From NCBI RefSeq assembly GCF_011046245.1, contig NZ_CP049241.1:124001-188000 (forward strand): a stretch of 64,000 bases of DNA, read 5' to 3'. Origin of the DNA: Allorhizobium pseudoryzae. GTDB taxonomy: Bacteria > Pseudomonadota > Alphaproteobacteria > Rhizobiales > Rhizobiaceae. Each line of letters begins with the position of its first letter. Positions within the stretch are counted from its first letter, which is position 1. Shown piece by piece: positions 34,824-44,304 of this stretch. Made by a program: the position numbers and the translations under genes. The notes below the pieces were generated by a model that saw only the letters and a program-made list of their open reading frames with translations, was not told where the DNA came from and searched no databases.

Positions 34824-36136
34824 TGAGCAGCATTGAAATCGGACTCTGGTCCTTTCCCGTCCTGATCCTTCTCATCTTCCTGCGCGTGCCGATCGGCGCT
34901 GCCATGCTGGGCGTCGGCACGATCGGCGTCTATCTGGTGCTCGGCCGCTGGACGCCGATCCTCGCGCAGATGAAATCGCTCACCTGGGCGACCTATGCCA
35001 ATTATTCGCTCTCCATCGTGCCCTTGTTCCTGCTGATGGGACAATTCGCGGCGCGCGGCGGCATGAGCCAGGCGCTGTTCAACGCCGCCGCCGCCTTCGT
35101 CGGCCACCGCAAGGGTGGCGTCGCGATGGCGGCGATCGGTGCCTCTGCCGGTTTCGGCTCGATCTGCGGCTCCTCGCTCGCAACCGCTGCGACCATGGCG
35201 CAGGTGGCGCTGCCGGAACTGCGCCGCCACGGTTATGCGGGCGGGCTTTCCACCGCAGCCCTTGCCGCCGGCGGCACGCTCGGCATCCTGATCCCGCCTT
35301 CAGTCGTGCTGGTCATCTACGCGATCCTCACCGAACAGAACATCGCCAAGCTCTTCCTCGCCGCCTTCGTGCCCGGCATCATCGCGGCACTCTCCTACCT
35401 CATCGTGATTGCCATCTATGTGCGGCTGAAGCCGGAATCGGCGGGGCAGGCCCCGCGCCTACCCTGGAAGGACCGCATTCCGGCGCTGATCGCCGTCTGG
35501 CCGGTGGCGTTGATCTTCTTCCTCGTTGTCGGCGGCATCTATCTCGGCTGGTTCACGCCAACCCAGGCCGCGGCCGTCGGTGCTGCGGGCACCGGCCTCG
35601 TCGCCTGGGTGAATGGCGGGCTCGACCGCAAGTCGCTGCTCGACTGCTTCAAGGAAACGGCGGTCTCCACCGGCATGATCTTCTTCATCGTGCTCGGTGC
35701 CTCGGTGTTCAACTCCTTCATCGCCTTTTCGCGCCTGCCGCAGGTCGGAGCCGAATGGGTGACGGCGCAGGGCTTTTCGCCGATGACGGTGCTGATCATC
35801 ATCCTGGTGCTCTACATCATTTTCGGCTGCATCATGGATTCGCTGTCGATGATCGTGCTCACCGTGCCGATCTTCTTCCCGATTGTGACCGCTATGGATT
35901 ATGGCCTGACCCCGGAACAGTTCGCCATCTGGTTCGGCATCCTGGTGCTGATGGTGGCCGAAATCGGCATGATCACGCCACCGGTGGGGCTCAATCTCTT
36001 CATCATATCGGCGATGGCGCGCGAGGTGCCGGTGCGCGACACCTACAAGGGGGTCGTTCCCTTCGTCACCGCGGATCTGGTGCGGATCGTGATCCTGACC
36101 AGCTTTCCGATCATCTCGATCTTCCTGATCAGCTGA
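34823..36136 (+). CDS. dctM: TRAP transporter large membrane subunit DctM
   Basis: 437-aa permease with about 12 transmembrane segments. The DctM landmarks are present: GFGSICGSSLATAATMAQVALPEL, GTLGILIPPSVVLVIYAILTEQ, LFLAAFVPGIIAAL, and the second-half GCIMDSLSMIVLTVPIFFPIV with MITPPVGLNLFII. It carries the Na+-coupled transport path. Followed by a terminator at 36168-36194. Confidence 0.94.
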   Translation: MSSIEIGLWSFPVLILLIFLRVPIGAAMLGVGTIGVYLVLGRWTPILAQMKSLTWATYANYSLSIVPLFLLMGQFAARGGMSQALFNAAAAFVGHRKGGVAMAAIGASAGFGSICGSSLATAATMAQVALPELRRHGYAGGLSTAALAAGGTLGILIPPSVVLVIYAILTEQNIAKLFLAAFVPGIIAALSYLIVIAIYVRLKPESAGQAPRLPWKDRIPALIAVWPVALIFFLVVGGIYLGWFTPTQAAAVGAAGTGLVAWVNGGLDRKSLLDCFKETAVSTGMIFFIVLGASVFNSFIAFSRLPQVGAEWVTAQGFSPMTVLIIILVLYIIFGCIMDSLSMIVLTVPIFFPIVTAMDYGLTPEQFAIWFGILVLMVAEIGMITPPVGLNLFIISAMAREVPVRDTYKGVVPFVTADLVRIVILTSFPIISIFLIS

Positions 36137-36167
36137 CGGCTCACATCATCGCCGATGACTTTGCGGA

Positions 36168-36194
36168 AGCGCGCCCCTGCCGGGCGCGCTTTTT
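36168..36194 (+). terminator. Terminator of the dctPQM operon
   Basis: AGCGCGCCC-ctgcc-GGGCGCGCT followed by four further T, 32 bp after the dctM stop. Confidence 0.9.
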
Positions 36195-36273
36195 GCGTTC
36201 TCTGGGGCGCCACGAGCGCCAGCGAAGGCTGAATGACCTGATACCGTTTCGTCGATCGTGACGAGCCTTCGCC

Positions 36274-37644
36274 TCAATCCATCGCCGCGGTGCGGCGGAT
36301 GCGGGCGAGGATGGCGTCGGCGATGACCTTGTAATTGCCGTCGAAATGATGGCCGCCCGGCCGTTCGATCACCTCGGCGCCGGGAAGGGACCTGACGGCC
36401 GGACAGGCGGTGTCCACTTCTTTCTGGCCGTAGACGCACTGGACGAGATCCGTCTTGAGGCTCTTCAGATCCTCGACCGGATCTCCGTGCTTGCCGGCAC
36501 CGGCAACACCCAGCCAGCCCATCACCGAGATCTGGAAATCCGCCTGGTGGCCAAGCGCCAGCAGGGAGACCAGCGACACGCGGTCGGCCTCAGCCTTCGG
36601 CAGGCGTTTGAGCGTTGCCGGCAGAATGTTGGCGCCGAAGGAATAACCGATCAGCGCCACGTGCTTGACCCGCCAGCGTTTGCGATAGGTATCGATGATC
36701 CTGGCGAGATCAGCGGCGGTCTCGTCCGGGCTTCGTTCGCGCCAGAAATACCGCAGCGCATCGACGCCGACCACCGGCACGCCGTCCTGCTGCAGAGAGG
36801 TGGCGAGTTTCTTGTCGATATCGCGCCAGCCGCCATCACCGGAATAGATGATCGCCATCGTCTCGAAGAGCGGCCGGGTCTCCATCGGCACGATCGGCAG
36901 GTCGAGCGGCGTGTGGGCGCCCTGCAGGCGGTCCAGGGTGCGGTCAAGCCGCGCCGCCAGCCGCTGGAAGGCGGGGGCTGCGCCGCCCTCCGCCACCTCG
37001 ACGTCCGGATGGCTGGCCTTCAACGCGGCCGCCAGCGCGCCACCTTCCGGCGGGGCGCTGTCGCCGAGATCGATCGTCACCGGGTTCGGCAGCGCACCGG
37101 GCGTCAGGCCGTAGATGGTGCCGCCGGGTGCCGGTGTCTTTGGCGCCGGCGTGCAGAGCACCGGGGTCAGCGGAATGACGGCTGTCGGGTCGACCGCGAG
37201 CGTCTCATCGATGGTGGCGGCCGGTGTCTGGGCGGCAATCGCCAGTGCCAGCGCTGCCCCGTCACCGATGCCGGCAACGACCGGCGCCCGATAGGTTTCG
37301 ATCCCCGCCCGGCGGTGGATCTGCTGGCTGAGGGATTCGATATCGGATACGAGATAGTGGCAATCGACGGTCGGCGCGGCGCTCAGACGGGCATACCATT
37401 CATGCAGATCCACGCCGATCACGGCGGCCTTGCGGGCGAGCAGGTGCTCCGTCTCGGCAACCTCATCCGCCGTCCAGCCATCGCCGTCTGAAATCAGCAG
37501 GATCACGGCTTCCGGTGTCTCCGCGGGCAGCGCGAGATGTGTGGTCGGCAGCGTCTTCGTCGCATACTCATCGCTGGCGAGACCGGGGGTAGCCCCCAGG
37601 AGACCGGCCAGCAGGCTCGATGCGAGAAGAAGCCGGCCCATCAT
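36274..37644 (-). CDS. acvB: AcvB/VirJ-family periplasmic lipase
   Basis: 456 aa from the ATG at 37644, overlapping the lpiA stop by 4 bp. A Sec signal peptide (LLLASSLLAGLLGATPGLA) leads to two domains; the C-terminal VirJ-like alpha/beta hydrolase (about residues 240-456) has the start IIYSGDGGWRDIDKKLA and the nucleophile elbow G-Y-S-F-G in IGYSFGANILP, ending with GGHHFDGNY (catalytic His). In Agrobacterium and Rhizobium tropici the homologue is encoded with lpiA and hydrolyses lysyl-phosphatidylglycerol in the periplasm; mutants show acid or virulence defects. The same operon order is kept here. Confidence 0.92.
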   Translation of the reverse strand: MMGRLLLASSLLAGLLGATPGLASDEYATKTLPTTHLALPAETPEAVILLISDGDGWTADEVAETEHLLARKAAVIGVDLHEWYARLSAAPTVDCHYLVSDIESLSQQIHRRAGIETYRAPVVAGIGDGAALALAIAAQTPAATIDETLAVDPTAVIPLTPVLCTPAPKTPAPGGTIYGLTPGALPNPVTIDLGDSAPPEGGALAAALKASHPDVEVAEGGAAPAFQRLAARLDRTLDRLQGAHTPLDLPIVPMETRPLFETMAIIYSGDGGWRDIDKKLATSLQQDGVPVVGVDALRYFWRERSPDETAADLARIIDTYRKRWRVKHVALIGYSFGANILPATLKRLPKAEADRVSLVSLLALGHQADFQISVMGWLGVAGAGKHGDPVEDLKSLKTDLVQCVYGQKEVDTACPAVRSLPGAEVIERPGGHHFDGNYKVIADAILARIRRTAAMD

Positions 37645-38951
37645 CGGCGCAGGATGCCTTTGATCCCGCCGCCGATCAGCATCGTGACGTCCAGCAGGGA
37701 CGCCAGCGGCAGGCCGGAGCCGCCGACGACGAGATAGCGGGATTCCCATTTCGGGTCGAACTTGGACTTGAAGGCCAGCACGCCCCGGAAATTGTAGAAG
37801 CGCTCGCCGTGTTCGAAGACCTGTCGGCCGATCTGGTTCCAGAGCGGCGCGTAGTCGCCGTTCGGCAGGCCGGCGAGCGGCGCCATGCCCATGTTGAGCG
37901 TCAGGAAACCGTCCGCCTTCAGCCGCTCCATGATCTTGACGAAGAGAAGGTCCATCATGCCGCGGTGGGTGCCGGGAACGTGACGCATCAGATCGATGAA
38001 GGCGTCACCGCCCGCAGGCGCGGTCATGATCGAGGCAAAGGCGACGATGCGGCCTTCCATGCGGATGACGGCCACCGATTGTGCCACCACATAGGCATCG
38101 CGGAAGGTGCCGAGCGAAAAGCCCTTTTCCGCGGCATTGTGTGCGGCAAGCCAGGCATCGGAGACGCCACGCAGTTCGCCGAGGATCCTCGGCACCTCAC
38201 AGGGTGAAACCAGGGAAAATTCGAGCCCATCACGTTCGGCACGATTGATCGAACGGCGCAGCTTCAGCCATTCCCCACCCTGCAGCGAAAACTTCCGGAG
38301 ATCAACGATCGCCTGTTCGCCGAGCTTGTAGGGTTTCAGGCCTGCCTCGACGGCAATCGGCAGGAAATCCGGCGAGACCTGGTAGAAGACCGCCCGCCGG
38401 CCGTGCCGCTTGGCATCCGCCACGAATTTCAGCACCAGGTCATGCCAGGCCTCCTTCGGCCCGACAGGATCAAACAGCGCGATCTGCGACTGGCCACGGG
38501 TGCCGAACATGATGAAGGCATCACCGGCCTCGGAAAACAGGAGTTGCTTGTCGCCCAGCCGCACGAGGCCGGCGCTGGCATTGCCCTGCGCCCGCAGGAT
38601 CTCGATGGCCTTTTCCAGATCCATCGCACTGACGCCAGACCGGCGGCGGCGCAGGGGGCGCACGAAACGGCGGCCGGCCCAGGCACCCGCGATCAGCGTG
38701 AACGATATGGTCGCACCCGCCGTCTCGCCGATGGCCGGAGCTCTCCACAGACGCAGCGCCAGAAGTGCCTCCTCCATGAAGAGGTACACGAAGAGCACGC
38801 TTGCCACGGCCAGCAGGCTGGTGAAACCGAAGATGCTGCTGCCCGGTCTCACGCGGTGGGCGAGATCGGCAAGGTGCGCGGCAAGGCGCGATGGCGGCGC
38901 GGCAAAGGTCGTGGGCGCGATCATATCACGGTCAGCAGAAAGGATGTCCAT
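37641..38951 (-). CDS. lpiA: Short LpiA/MprF-type lysyl-PG synthase
   Basis: 436 aa from the ATG at 38951. Only two hydrophobic segments (about 38-60 and 80-97) precede a soluble DUF2156 aminoacyl-PG synthase domain (about 115-420) with FYQVSPDFLPIAVEAGLKPYKLGEQA, RRSINRAERDGLEFSL, and DLMRHVPGTHRGMMDLLFVKIMERLK. Full MprF/LpiA proteins are about 850 residues because of a flippase with many helices at the N-terminus; that part is missing. It transfers Lys from Lys-tRNA to phosphatidylglycerol. The upstream 428 bp show no remnant of the flippase in any frame that I can recognise. Confidence 0.85.
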   Translation of the reverse strand: MDILSADRDMIAPTTFAAPPSRLAAHLADLAHRVRPGSSIFGFTSLLAVASVLFVYLFMEEALLALRLWRAPAIGETAGATISFTLIAGAWAGRRFVRPLRRRRSGVSAMDLEKAIEILRAQGNASAGLVRLGDKQLLFSEAGDAFIMFGTRGQSQIALFDPVGPKEAWHDLVLKFVADAKRHGRRAVFYQVSPDFLPIAVEAGLKPYKLGEQAIVDLRKFSLQGGEWLKLRRSINRAERDGLEFSLVSPCEVPRILGELRGVSDAWLAAHNAAEKGFSLGTFRDAYVVAQSVAVIRMEGRIVAFASIMTAPAGGDAFIDLMRHVPGTHRGMMDLLFVKIMERLKADGFLTLNMGMAPLAGLPNGDYAPLWNQIGRQVFEHGERFYNFRGVLAFKSKFDPKWESRYLVVGGSGLPLASLLDVTMLIGGGIKGILRR

Positions 38952-39379
38952 AACACGTCCGGTTGAAGCTCGATCCTGGGCTATAAGGCATGTGCATGGG
39001 CTGAAGCTTATCTCACAGGTCTGTGAAGGAAGCGGTAAGCTGCAAGGTTTCCAATCCGTGAAGCCGGCACGGGGCGTGATTGGGCGTGATGCCGTTTCCG
39101 GCAAGGCACCCGGCACGGCGGGTCGCCGCAACCATTGCGCACGGTTTCCATAGACTCCAGCCATGACAGCCTGACGACATGCGCACGCCCCGAGCCCCCT
39201 CCGGCGTGCATCCCCTCTTTCGCTGCGCATCAGTGACACAATTGAGCGTTTTTTCAAGTCCCGCCGGTTTTCGAGAGATATTTGCTCCGCCCTTCGCTCT
39301 GTTCAAACCGCTGTTTCTGTCTCCACGGGGCAGAGCGTGGGATAACGGGAGAACTCCTGGACTGACGGAACCCCTGCCC
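38952..39379. other. Intergenic region between lpiA and cysH
   Basis: 428 bp between divergent genes without a convincing coding frame. Open frames on both strands have no Shine-Dalgarno and no recognisable domain. It should contain the promoters of lpiA (minus) and of cysH (plus). Short direct repeat GGCGTGATTGGGCGTGAT near 39075. No riboswitch of a known class could be recognised. Confidence 0.5.
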
Positions 39380-40126
39380 ATGACACAGCATCAGACGCCC
39401 CATGAGATTGCGTCGCTCGACGCGGAACTGGCCGGCCTTGCGCTTGCCGGCCGTCTTTCACTGGCCGCAAGCCTTGGCCGCGCCGTGTTCACCACCTCGC
39501 TCGGCATCGAAGATCAGGTGATCACTGCCGCCATCGGCACGCATCGCCTGCCGATCGAGGTCGCGACGCTGGAGACCGGGCGGCTGTTCATGGAAACGGT
39601 GTCCCTCATCGGTGCCACGGAAGAGCGCTATACCCTTTCGATCCGCCGGTTTCGCCCGCAGCAGCGCGATATCGATGCCTATGCCGCCGAATATGGCCTC
39701 AACGGGTTCTACGACAGCGTCGAAGCGCGCCACGCCTGCTGTCATGTGCGCAAGCTGAAGCCTCTCGCCGAGGCTCTGGCGGGCGCCGAGATCTGGATCA
39801 CCGGGCTTCGCCGCGGACAGTCGGGCAATCGCGCCGCAACGCCGTTTGCCGAATGGGACGCGGAACGCAATCTCCTGAAGATCAACCCGCTGGCCGACTG
39901 GGACATCGAGACGATCCGCGCGCATGTGGCGGCGGAGGAAATCCCGATCAACCCGCTGCACGCCCGGGGCTATCCCTCGATCGGCTGCGAGCCGTGCACG
40001 CGGGCCATCAAGCCCGGCGAGAGCGAACGCGCCGGCCGCTGGTGGTGGGAAAACGACGAGAAGCGCGAATGCGGCCTGCATGTGCCCGAACCCGCCGCTT
40101 CCTCGATTATCGCGCCGGCGCGTTGA
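39380..40126 (+). CDS. cysH: Phosphoadenylyl/adenylyl-sulfate reductase
   Basis: 248 aa from the ATG at 39380. PAPS/APS reductase fold with the PP-motif region VFTTSLGIEDQV. The four Cys of a [4Fe-4S] cluster are visible: the pair in ARHACCHVRK and the pair in GCEPC, so it is the plant/bacterial APS-reducing type. The catalytic Cys sits in the C-terminal KRECGLH. It reduces (P)APS to sulfite in assimilation. cysD and cysN follow after a palindromic repeat of about 110 bp. Confidence 0.93.
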   Translation: MTQHQTPHEIASLDAELAGLALAGRLSLAASLGRAVFTTSLGIEDQVITAAIGTHRLPIEVATLETGRLFMETVSLIGATEERYTLSIRRFRPQQRDIDAYAAEYGLNGFYDSVEARHACCHVRKLKPLAEALAGAEIWITGLRRGQSGNRAATPFAEWDAERNLLKINPLADWDIETIRAHVAAEEIPINPLHARGYPSIGCEPCTRAIKPGESERAGRWWWENDEKRECGLHVPEPAASSIIAPAR

Positions 40127-40132
40127 CCGGTT

Positions 40133-40243
40133 GCCCCTCACCCTGGCCCTCTCCCCGCCAGCGGGGAGAGGGAACGGAAAGGTCGCGGCTGGATCCCTTC
40201 TCCCCGCCTGCGGGGAGAAGGTGGCGGCAGCCGGATGAGGGGC
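40133..40243. repeat. Palindromic intergenic element (RIME-like)
   Basis: Complete copy about 110 bp long between cysH and cysD: CCCCTCACCCTG, CCCTCTCCCCgccagcGGGGAGAGGG, a central spacer, CCTTCTCCCCgcctgcGGGGAGAAGG, and GGATGAGGGG. The outer arms CCCCTCA/TGAGGGG are inverted. It is transcribed within the sulfate-assimilation operon and would fold into two stem-loops. Confidence 0.85.
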
Positions 40244-40314
40244 ACACGACAGGCACGCCGCCCGAGGCGCGGCACAGGACCATAAAGAAGCTGCCGGACG
40301 CGGCGAGAAGGACA

Positions 40315-40338
40315 ATGGACGATCATGCATACGCATAA
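40315..40338 (+). other. 7-codon frame overlapping the cysD start
   Basis: ATG GAC GAT CAT GCA TAC GCA TAA, preceded by AGAAGGAC, overlaps the first 14 bp of cysD in another frame. cysD's own ATG lacks a separate Shine-Dalgarno, so ribosomes may initiate here and restart at cysD. May be chance. Confidence 0.3.
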
Positions 40339-41281
40339 CTCTGAATTCGACCCGCACCGGAACGACCCGGCCGTCAAGCCGCCGCTTGATCCGCACCTGA
40401 AGGCGCTGGAGAACGAGGCGATCCACATCTTCCGCGAGGTGGCGGCCGAGTTCGAGAACCCGGTGATGCTCTATTCGATCGGCAAGGATTCGTCCGTGCT
40501 GCTGCATCTGGCGCGCAAGGCCTTTTATCCTGGCCGCGTGCCCTTCCCTCTGCTGCACATCGACACCGGCTGGAAATTCCCCGAAATGATCGCGTTTCGC
40601 GACGAGATGGCGGAAAAGTTCGATCTCGACCTCGTCGTCTACACCAATCCGCGCGGTGCCACCGAAGGCATCTCGCCCTTCACCCACGGCTCCGCCTACC
40701 ACACCGACGTGATGAAGACGGAGGCCCTTCGCCAGGCGCTCGACGCCGGCAAGTATGATGCGGCCTTCGGCGGTGCGCGGCGCGACGAGGAAGCCTCCCG
40801 CGCCAAGGAACGCATCTATTCCTTCCGCACGCCCGACCACACATGGGACCCGCGCAACCAGCGCCCGGAACTGTGGAACCTCTATAACGGTATGGTCCGC
40901 CGCGGCGAGAGCGTGCGCGCCTTCCCGCTGTCCAACTGGACGGAAGTCGATATCTGGCGCTACATCCAGGCGGAAAACATTCCTCTGCCGCCGCTCTACT
41001 ATGCCAAGACGCGCAAGTTCGTGGAGCGCGACGGCATGCTGATGTGGGCGGAAGACCCGCGCTTCCAGGCGCTGCCCGGCGAGCAGGTGCAGGAAGGCCT
41101 GCTTCGGTTCCGCACGCTCGGCTGCTGGCCGCTGACCGGCGGCATCCGCTCCACCGCGGCGACCCTGGATGAGGTGATCGCCGAACTCGAAATCGCCACC
41201 GTCTCCGAACGCCAGGGCCGCGCCATCGACCGCGACCAGGCCGGATCGATGGAAAAGAAGAAGCGCGAAGGATATTTCTGA
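40325..41281 (+). CDS. cysD: Sulfate adenylyltransferase small subunit
   Basis: 318-aa ATP-sulfurylase subunit 2 of the adenine nucleotide alpha-hydrolase family. The PP-loop-like [51 protein letters not shown], and the [10 protein letters not shown]-terminus are all standard. With CysN it makes APS from ATP and sulfate. The first about 20 residues are a variable extension. It overlaps cysN by 1 bp. The only nearby translation-initiation signal belongs to the short overlapping frame at 40315. Confidence 0.95.
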   Translation: MHTHNSEFDPHRNDPAVKPPLDPHLKALENEAIHIFREVAAEFENPVMLYSIGKDSSVLLHLARKAFYPGRVPFPLLHIDTGWKFPEMIAFRDEMAEKFDLDLVVYTNPRGATEGISPFTHGSAYHTDVMKTEALRQALDAGKYDAAFGGARRDEEASRAKERIYSFRTPDHTWDPRNQRPELWNLYNGMVRRGESVRAFPLSNWTEVDIWRYIQAENIPLPPLYYAKTRKFVERDGMLMWAEDPRFQALPGEQVQEGLLRFRTLGCWPLTGGIRSTAATLDEVIAELEIATVSERQGRAIDRDQAGSMEKKKREGYF

Positions 41282-42783
41282 TGACTGCTCCCTCCACCAT
41301 CGCCGCCCAACATGATGTCAGCAATGACGTCAGCAACGTCGTGCCGATCACCGATGCGGTGAAGGCGGTGCGCGACACCCGGCCGCTGCGCCTCATCACC
41401 TGCGGTTCCGTCGATGACGGCAAGTCGACCCTGATCGGCCGGCTGCTCTGGGATACCAAGGCCGTGAAGGAAGACCAGGCGGCCGCCCTTTCGCGTGACA
41501 GCGGCAAGCAGAACGACCTCGGCCTGCCCGATTTCGCCCTTTTGCTCGACGGCCTGCAGGCCGAGCGCGAACAGGGCATCACCATCGATGTTGCCTATCG
41601 CTATTTCTCGACCGACCGCCGCTCCTTCATCGTCGCCGACACGCCCGGCCACGAACAATATACCCGCAACATGGCGACCGGCGCCTCGACCGCCGATCTC
41701 GCCGTGCTTCTGGTCGATGCGCGCTCCGGCCTCTTGGAACAGACGCGCCGGCACGCCACGATCGCCTCGCTGATGGGCATCAAGCAGTTCGTGCTGGCGG
41801 TCAACAAGTTCGACCTGGTCGCCTACGATAAGGCGGTCTTCGAAAAGATCTCGCATGATTTCAAGGAGCTGGCGCTGTCGCTTGGAGTGCGCCAGGTCAC
41901 CGCCATCCCGATGTCGGCGCTGAAGGGTGAAAACGTCGTCTATGACGGCCGCGCCACGATGCCCTGGTATGAGGGCCCGACGCTGGTCGAGACGCTGGAG
42001 CTTGCCACTACCCGTACGGCGGCCGCCGGCGGTTTCCGCCTGCCGGTGCAGCGCGTCTCGCGCCCCGGCGAGAGTTTTCGCGGCTATCAGGGCACGGTGG
42101 CCGGTGGTTCGATCAAGCCGGGCGATTCCGTCGCCATCCTGCCCTCCGGCATGGTCGCCAACGTCAAGCAGATCGTCACCTTCGACCTGGTGCGCAATGC
42201 CGCCGTTGCGGGGGATGCCATCACGCTGGTGCTCGATCGCCAGGTGGACGTATCGCGCGGCGACATGATCGTTTCGCTCGATGCCCAGCCGATGACCGGC
42301 GTCTCTTTCGATGCACAGCTGGTGGCGCTGCAGCCGGGTGGCATCGAACCCGGCAAGCGCTACTGGCTGAAGGCAGGCTCCCGCCGCCAGCGCGTCACCG
42401 TGCAGCCGGTCTCGCAGCTCGATCTTGCCACCGCCAAGTGGAAGAACCATGCCGATGCCCTGCCGATGAATGCGATCGGCAAGGTGCGCCTCTCCTTCGA
42501 CGAGGCGGCGATTTTCGACGCCTACGATCAGAACCGCAACACCGGAGCCTTCATCCTGATCGATCCGGACACGCTGAACACGGTGGCCGGCGGCATGGTC
42601 AGCGCCAAGCGGTCCGATCTCGGCGGCATTCACCGCGATCAGCAGCGGGTTCTTCTGTCGCTGCCGGCGGACCTCGCCGACGACCTGATGGCGACCGAAC
42701 TGTTTGCCGCCCGCCGCGACGAGGCGGAGGTGCGCCGGGTGACATCCGCCAGGGCCGCCGAACTGTTCGGAGACATCGAATAA
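41281..42783 (+). CDS. cysN: Sulfate adenylyltransferase GTPase subunit
   Basis: 500 aa, EF-Tu-like GTPase. G1 GSVDDGKSTL, G3 DTPGHEQY, G4 NKFD, then two beta-barrel domains (from about residue 235) ending at DIE. GTP hydrolysis drives CysD. The length shows that no APS kinase (CysC) is fused; many rhizobia have a 640-residue CysNC, so sulfate activation here stops at APS unless cysC lies elsewhere. This fits the APS-type CysH. A terminator lies 15 bp downstream. Confidence 0.95.
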   Translation: MTAPSTIAAQHDVSNDVSNVVPITDAVKAVRDTRPLRLITCGSVDDGKSTLIGRLLWDTKAVKEDQAAALSRDSGKQNDLGLPDFALLLDGLQAEREQGITIDVAYRYFSTDRRSFIVADTPGHEQYTRNMATGASTADLAVLLVDARSGLLEQTRRHATIASLMGIKQFVLAVNKFDLVAYDKAVFEKISHDFKELALSLGVRQVTAIPMSALKGENVVYDGRATMPWYEGPTLVETLELATTRTAAAGGFRLPVQRVSRPGESFRGYQGTVAGGSIKPGDSVAILPSGMVANVKQIVTFDLVRNAAVAGDAITLVLDRQVDVSRGDMIVSLDAQPMTGVSFDAQLVALQPGGIEPGKRYWLKAGSRRQRVTVQPVSQLDLATAKWKNHADALPMNAIGKVRLSFDEAAIFDAYDQNRNTGAFILIDPDTLNTVAGGMVSAKRSDLGGIHRDQQRVLLSLPADLADDLMATELFAARRDEAEVRRVTSARAAELFGDIE

Positions 42784-42797
42784 TCCCTCCCGGGAGC

Positions 42798-42835
42798 AAA
42801 AGCCGGCGGCCTTCCGACGGAGGCGGCCGGCTTTT
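42798..42835. terminator. Bidirectional terminator
   Basis: AAAAGCCGGC (42798-42807) pairs with GCCGGCTTTT (42826-42835); A and T runs at both ends let it serve cysN (plus) and the convergent lacI-type gene (minus). Confidence 0.85.
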
Positions 42836-42858
42836 CGTTGTCGCCCCCGACGCAAGGA

Positions 42859-43890
42859 TCAGGCGGGAATCCGACGCGTGGTTTTGCGTTCGATCAGCTC
42901 GAAACCGAGGTCGATCGTCTGGCGCTCCATGCGCTTGCCGGAGGCGGCGCGGATCATCAGGTCCGCCGAGCGGTAGCCCATCTCGAAGAGCGGCGTGCGG
43001 ATGGTCGTCAGCGGCGGCTCCATCACCGAGGCGAAATCGAGATCGTTGTAGCCGCAGATGCCGAGATCTTCCGGCACGCGTTTGCCCATGCGCTGCGCTT
43101 CGAACAGCACGCCGAGCGCGATATCGTCGTTCTGGCAGAAAACGGCATCGATGTCCGGAACGGCCTTCAAGGCACGGCGCAGCAGCCGGCAGCCCATCTG
43201 GGTGCTGGTCGCGGCGTTTTCGTACTGGATCAGCGCCAGCTCGAAGAGGCCCGCCTCCTGCATCACCCGGCTGAAGCCTTCGATGCGGCGGCGGCTGCGC
43301 TCATCCGGCGAGCCGCCGAGGATGGCGATCCGGCGATAACCGCAGGCCAGCAGATGACGGGTGGCCGCCGCAGCCGCTTCGATATGGTTGAGCGCAATCG
43401 CCGTTCCGGCCGTTTCAAGGCCGACATCCACCACCTGCACGACCGGACAGGCGGCACGTTGCAGCAGTTGCGAGACCGCCTCGCGCCCTTCCATGCCGCC
43501 GAGCACGATGCCGGCCGTGTTTTGCGACAGGAGGAGCCGCACCTGGCGCTTCTCCTCCTCGATGCAGTTGTGGGTGTTGGCGTACTGGATGCGGAAGCTG
43601 GTATCGCGCACACGCTCTTCCACGCCCTGCATGAACCCGAGGAAGGCACGGTTGGTCAGCGAAGCAACCAGCACGCCGAAGGTCGAGTTGTGCCGGCTGG
43701 CGAGTGCCCGGGCCGCCTGGTCCGGCACGTAATCCATCTCTTCGATGATCTTGAGAATGCGGCTTCGCAGCTCAGCGGAAACTTTTTCGGGCTCACGCAG
43801 GACGCGGGATACGGTGATGGCGCTCACGCCTGCTTTGCTGGCTACATCGTGCAGCGTTGTCCGTTCGCCCCGCCCTCGTCTCAATCGCAC
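42859..43890 (-). CDS. LacI-family transcriptional regulator
   Basis: 343 aa. LacI helix-turn-helix and hinge at residues 12-65 (TTLHDVASKAGVSAITVSRVLREPEKVSAELRSRIL), then a periplasmic-binding-type sugar domain with FGVLVASLTNRAFLGFMQGVEE and late GICGYNDLDFASVMEPPLTTI. The profile is that of gluconate-type (GntR of the LacI family) regulators. No sugar catabolic or transport gene is adjacent, so the regulon is elsewhere or the gene is isolated. An 11-bp palindrome AGAGC-A-GCTCT lies at about 43959 in its upstream region. Confidence 0.9.
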   Translation of the reverse strand: MRLRRGRGERTTLHDVASKAGVSAITVSRVLREPEKVSAELRSRILKIIEEMDYVPDQAARALASRHNSTFGVLVASLTNRAFLGFMQGVEERVRDTSFRIQYANTHNCIEEEKRQVRLLLSQNTAGIVLGGMEGREAVSQLLQRAACPVVQVVDVGLETAGTAIALNHIEAAAAATRHLLACGYRRIAILGGSPDERSRRRIEGFSRVMQEAGLFELALIQYENAATSTQMGCRLLRRALKAVPDIDAVFCQNDDIALGVLFEAQRMGKRVPEDLGICGYNDLDFASVMEPPLTTIRTPLFEMGYRSADLMIRAASGKRMERQTIDLGFELIERKTTRRIPA

Positions 43891-44304
43891 CTACCCTTCA
43901 GCCCTGTTTTCGCGTGTCATGGTGATCATGAAAGCCGCCACCTCAACCAGGAGACTAAAGAGCAGCTCTCTTGCAGTCTATGGCAGCATAACCCGTCTTT
44001 GGAAGAAGTATAGCTGACTTTGGAAGCATTGGCCAAGCGGATGCTTGCCGACCACATTGCCGGCACAGTGGCGCCGTTGCTGCGCGGCCCGTGTTGCGTG
44101 GCAATGGGCTGCACGATAGCCGGTTGTGGCTGCGACAACAGTGTTACAATTTTTTTCGCCGGCGTGGCGCACCCCACTCGCGAAGATGCGGTGACTTCTG
44201 CTAGTGCGATGGTGCGGCGCACATCTTTCTCATCAGACGGGCGCGGCATTCGTTTCACGCGGTCAAAGGCCGCGATTTCCTCCAGGAAGGGCTTTGCAGA
44301 TATC
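43891..44304. other. Intergenic region upstream of lacI-type gene and lipoprotein
   Basis: 414 bp between divergent genes. No credible gene. Seen: palindrome AGAGCAGCTCT near 43959, and a GTTGT-ggctgcg-ACAAC hairpin about 44122-44140 followed ten bases later by seven T on the plus strand, which could end a small transcript but is not a classical terminator. Confidence 0.45.

Noticed and set aside
39008..39211. Cys/Trp-containing frames on the minus strand upstream of cysH as a possible leader peptide
   Set aside because: Wrong strand for cysH, no Shine-Dalgarno and no attenuator structure next to it.
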